Positions 61,789 through 64,000 of a DNA stretch of 64,000 nt are shown in pieces. This stretch comes from an uncultured Bacilli bacterium. GTDB lineage: Bacteria > Bacillota_I > Bacilli_A > RF39 > UBA660. The stretch spans positions 1 through 64,000 of the forward strand of contig CAJUGE010000018.1 in the NCBI GenBank assembly GCA_910586295.1, in the 5' to 3' direction. The position numbers and the translations under genes were made by a program. The notes below the pieces were generated by a model. It made no database searches and was not told where the DNA came from. It was given only the letters and a program-made list of their open reading frames with translations. The first letter of the stretch is position 1. Each line of letters begins with the position of its first letter.

Positions 61789-62057
61789 TATTCATTCATA
61801 ATACTTTTAGGATAAGGCTTTCTTTCATCTGTTCTATATAAAATGTAGTCTATACTAGTGTTGTAAAATTCTGCCAGCGTAATTAATTGATTTAATAACA
61901 GGCTACGAATCCCTCTTTCATATAGAGAATATTGTCTTTGGTCAATTCCCAAAATATTGGCAATTTCTTTTTGTTTTAAATCTTTATCTTCACGTAAGTC
62001 TTTTAACTTTGTTTCAACACTTAAATTTTTGTACTGAGGTTTTGCCTTTTTTTCCAT
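61788..62057 (-). CDS. XRE-family helix-turn-helix regulator
   Basis: An 89-aa DNA-binding protein, the only convincing gene on the - strand. The Cro/CI-type HTH is clear: KLKDLREDKDLKQKEIANIL, GIDQRQYSLYERGIRSLLLN, LITLAEFYNTSIDYIL. A ribosome site (AGGAGGAG on the - strand, around 62064-62071) precedes the start. It converges on sigE. Target unknown; it may act on sporulation timing or simply be an orphan regulator. Confidence 0.85.
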   Translation of the reverse strand: MEKKAKPQYKNLSVETKLKDLREDKDLKQKEIANILGIDQRQYSLYERGIRSLLLNQLITLAEFYNTSIDYILYRTDERKPYPKSIMNE

Positions 62058-62135
62058 TCGTTAACTCCTCCTAGATACATTTTAACTTAATAAAAAAATT
62101 AGATATTGATTTTACCATCATATAATAGTAAAATG

Positions 62136-62588
62136 TAAGGCGTAGGATGTGAAAGCGAGAAAAAAGAAGAAAGCAAACAAGTAGTAGAAACAAATGGAAT
62201 GCTAAGTTATACAATAGATGGAGAAGTAGCAAAAGAAAAACCTACAAAAGAAGATGGCTATAAAACTCTATGCTTAGAAATACTTAAATTAAATTGTAAC
62301 GACGACTTAGGTATAAAATATGTATTACTTGGAATCTATGCTTATCAAGAAGATGAAGAAGAATTTTTAAAAATAAAAGAAACAATTCATGACTCAGTAG
62401 AAACACTTTTACCATTTTTGATTTTATTTTATAAATTAGATAAAATGAACAAATTTCGAGAAGTATTGTTAAAATTAAATATTATTTCAAAAGAATTTAT
62501 ACCATTTTTAAAAAGTTATTTAGCAAATTGTAAAGACGAAGAACTTATAGAAGATAATTTTTCTGATTATCTTTTTAACTATGAATAA
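62136..62588 (+). pseudogene. Chimeric remnant: lipoprotein start fused to a tetratricopeptide-like tail
   Basis: The frame opens after TAA near 62136 and reads GVGCESEKKEESKQVVETNG, a lipobox-like Cys and acidic linker without the signal peptide, then MLSYTIDGEVAKEKPTKEDG (an ATG at 62199 has no good ribosome site). After YKTL the style changes to LEILKLNCNDDLGIKYVLLG, the L-x-L-N-P-x-D-N-x-G-I-R-Y pattern of a tetratricopeptide-like protein, ending LFNYE. It looks like two gene pieces joined by deletion. The shortest intact frame, 62199-62588, gives 129 aa and may not be expressed. Confidence 0.5.
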
Positions 62589-62705
62589 CATCCAACACTT
62601 GGTATAGTTTTTTATATTGGAAATATAAATAAATAGATAAAAATATTAAAAATCAATAGTAATAGTTATACAAATACTAATTTCTATTGATTTTTAATTG
62701 CTTTA

Positions 62706-62734
62706 TTGACAACTTTAACAAAATGTGGTAAAAT
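62706..62734 (+). promoter_or_regulatory. Consensus promoter of the LysR-type gene
   Basis: TTGACA (62706-62711), exactly 17 nt, then TAAAAT (62729-62734). The ribosome site GAGGTG follows at 62749-62754. Confidence 0.8.
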
Positions 62735-62763
62735 AAAGTACATAAATGAGAGGTGTATGTAAT

Positions 62764-63651
62764 ATGGGATTAAATTCTCAAAAAATGAATTTAGATTACA
62801 TTAGAACTTTTGTTGTTTTAGCCCAATCAAAAAATATGACAGAAGCTAGTATAAAATTGGGTGTTACTCCAAGTTATGTTTCTAGACATATTTCTAAATT
62901 AGAAGAAGAACTCAAAACAAAATTAATAATGTCTATCAATAAATTCAAAGATATGCAATTAACTGATTCTGGAAAGTTCTTTTTTGAAAGATATGAAAAG
63001 ATATACAATGATATTTTACTAACCGAAAAAGATTTTTTACAAACTCAAAAAATTGATAATTGTAAGATTTCAATTGGAATATGTTCTGATTTGGAAAAAA
63101 TTATATTAAAACCAGCACTAATAAAATTTATAAATGAATATCCAAATATATCTTTTAAGATTATAAATGGTTCTAAAGAAGAATTACAAAAAAAATTGAT
63201 TCAATATTCTGTTGATTTTATTTTAGATAAAAATATTTTAAGTGATACATCTAAAATGTTAAATATAAAATCTAAAAAATTAGGACAGATTAAATACTAT
63301 TTAATTTTTAATAAACATTTTTATAAAAACATTTTTAATATTGAAGAATTACCTTTTATTGTAAACATAAATAATAGTCAAGAGCAAACATTATTTAATG
63401 AATATTTTAGTTCGAAAAATATTAAGTTAAAAATTAAATATGAAGTAGATTCTCTTGATAGTATAATCTCTTATGTGAAATCTGGATTAGGCGTTTCAAT
63501 AGTATTAGATAATGTTATAGATAAAGATTTAGAAACTATATGTTTAGATAAACTTGATACGTCAGTATATATTTCATATATTGTTGAAAAATTAACTCCT
63601 GCTACAAAAGAATTTTTAAAAATATTAATAGAGCAAAAAGAAAATTTTTAA
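62764..63651 (+). CDS. LysR-family transcriptional regulator
   Basis: A 295-aa regulator. ATG 62764 is chosen because GAGGTG (62749-62754) lies 9 nt upstream; ATG 62746 would place the ribosome site inside the gene. The winged HTH is typical: NLDYIRTFVVLAQSKNMTEA, SIKLGVTPSYVSRHISKLEE. The C-terminal part is the periplasmic-binding-like effector domain (KISIGICSDLEKI, YVKSGLGVSIVLDNVIDKD). The effector is unknown. The following gene, 17 nt away on the same strand, may be co-transcribed. Confidence 0.88.
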   Translation: MGLNSQKMNLDYIRTFVVLAQSKNMTEASIKLGVTPSYVSRHISKLEEELKTKLIMSINKFKDMQLTDSGKFFFERYEKIYNDILLTEKDFLQTQKIDNCKISIGICSDLEKIILKPALIKFINEYPNISFKIINGSKEELQKKLIQYSVDFILDKNILSDTSKMLNIKSKKLGQIKYYLIFNKHFYKNIFNIEELPFIVNINNSQEQTLFNEYFSSKNIKLKIKYEVDSLDSIISYVKSGLGVSIVLDNVIDKDLETICLDKLDTSVYISYIVEKLTPATKEFLKILIEQKENF

Positions 63652-63667
63652 TATGAGGTGAGAGCAA

Positions 63668-64000
63668 ATGAATAGAAATAAAGTTTTATTTATATTAGTG
63701 ATTATTGTTTTAGTTTCTTTAATTATATTAGTTTATCATAACAATTCTAAAATTGATATATATGATATGAAACCTAGTTGGGAACTTTACGAAAGAAATT
63801 TAGAAAATGTTAAAGAAAATATGAATGAAATAACAGAAAGTAATAGTGAATTTAACTGGTGGAAATTAAAAAAGAATTTTTTGGATGATGAAATTTATCA
63901 ACAAACTTTGAATAGAATTGTGTCAGATATAAGAAAATGTTATATAAATTATACTGATACAAGTTTAACAAATAATAAAATACTTTTATATAAAAATTCT
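63668..64000 (+). CDS. Membrane-anchored protein, truncated by the window end
   Basis: ATG 63668 behind GAGGTGAG opens a frame still open at 64000 (111 codons visible). It has an N-terminal membrane helix (KVLFILVIIVLVSLIILVYH), then an external region with MKPSWELYERNLENVKENMN and EFNWWKLKKNFLDDEIYQQT. No family can be assigned from this part. It probably shares a transcript with the LysR gene. Confidence 0.6.
   Translation, partial: MNRNKVLFILVIIVLVSLIILVYHNNSKIDIYDMKPSWELYERNLENVKENMNEITESNSEFNWWKLKKNFLDDEIYQQTLNRIVSDIRKCYINYTDTSLTNNKILLYKNS

Noticed and set aside
1..64000. tRNA, rRNA or tmRNA genes
   Set aside because: I looked through the intergenic regions for tRNA-like arms and conserved rRNA words and saw none; without a covariance search a divergent one cannot be excluded.
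1..64000. Insertion sequences
   Set aside because: No transposase-like protein was recognised; the only recombinase is the large serine enzyme at 22402.

Overview
The window is AT-rich, roughly 25-30% GC by eye, and uses the standard bacterial code: TGG encodes Trp and TGA acts as a stop. Almost every gene lies on the + strand. A spoIIGA-sigE pair, a PASTA kinase with its PP2C phosphatase, a type I dockerin, TTG/GTG starts and strong AGGAGG ribosome sites point to an uncultured, AT-rich Bacillota, probably a gut Bacilli lineage. The species cannot be named from the sequence.

Region 1 (1 to about 24,125) is the right-hand part of an integrative and conjugative element. In order it carries: the tail of a probable TrbL/VirB6-like protein, a PrgI-like protein, a VirB4 ATPase, an M23 peptidase, a non-coding stretch of inverted repeats that is the best oriT candidate, ribbon-helix-helix and helix-turn-helix accessory proteins, a MobP-type relaxase, a set of small accessory proteins, a VirD4/TraG coupling protein, two lipoproteins and a membrane protein as probable cargo, a 2266-aa methylase-helicase, an OB-fold protein, a pair of related regulators, and a large serine recombinase. 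The recombinase gene runs into a 3' fragment of seryl-tRNA synthetase (serS). The element therefore appears to sit in the 3' end of serS, and its left end and the rest of serS lie upstream of the window.

Region 2 (24,270-38,853) is accessory chromosome: a frameshifted AAA+/DUF4143 ATPase, small orphan genes, DUF362, thioredoxin-like and DUF5131 proteins, a HExxH protein, a TetR regulator with a three-gene ABC exporter, a YtxH protein, a zinc-ribbon membrane protein whose promoter contains a G8 tract, and a P-type ATPase.

Region 3 (38,854-47,221) is conserved core: rpsB-tsf and prpC-prkC-rsgA-rpe. Between these operons lie debris of higher interest: an Asn-rich surface-protein fragment, a structured rpsB leader, a decayed type III toxin-antitoxin locus and remnants of a surface protein.

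Region 4 (47,222-59,320) encodes envelope proteins: a Cys/His-rich secreted peptide without a normal start codon, a cadherin-like anchored protein, an M6-like metalloprotease with a dockerin, zinc-ribbon membrane proteins (one fused to a thermolysin-type protease), and a protein with many CPNGG cysteine repeats. Region 5 (59,412-64,000) holds an orphan gene, spoIIGA-sigE, an XRE regulator on the - strand, a chimeric lipoprotein remnant, a LysR regulator and a truncated membrane protein. All calls come from reading the sequence; no database search was run.
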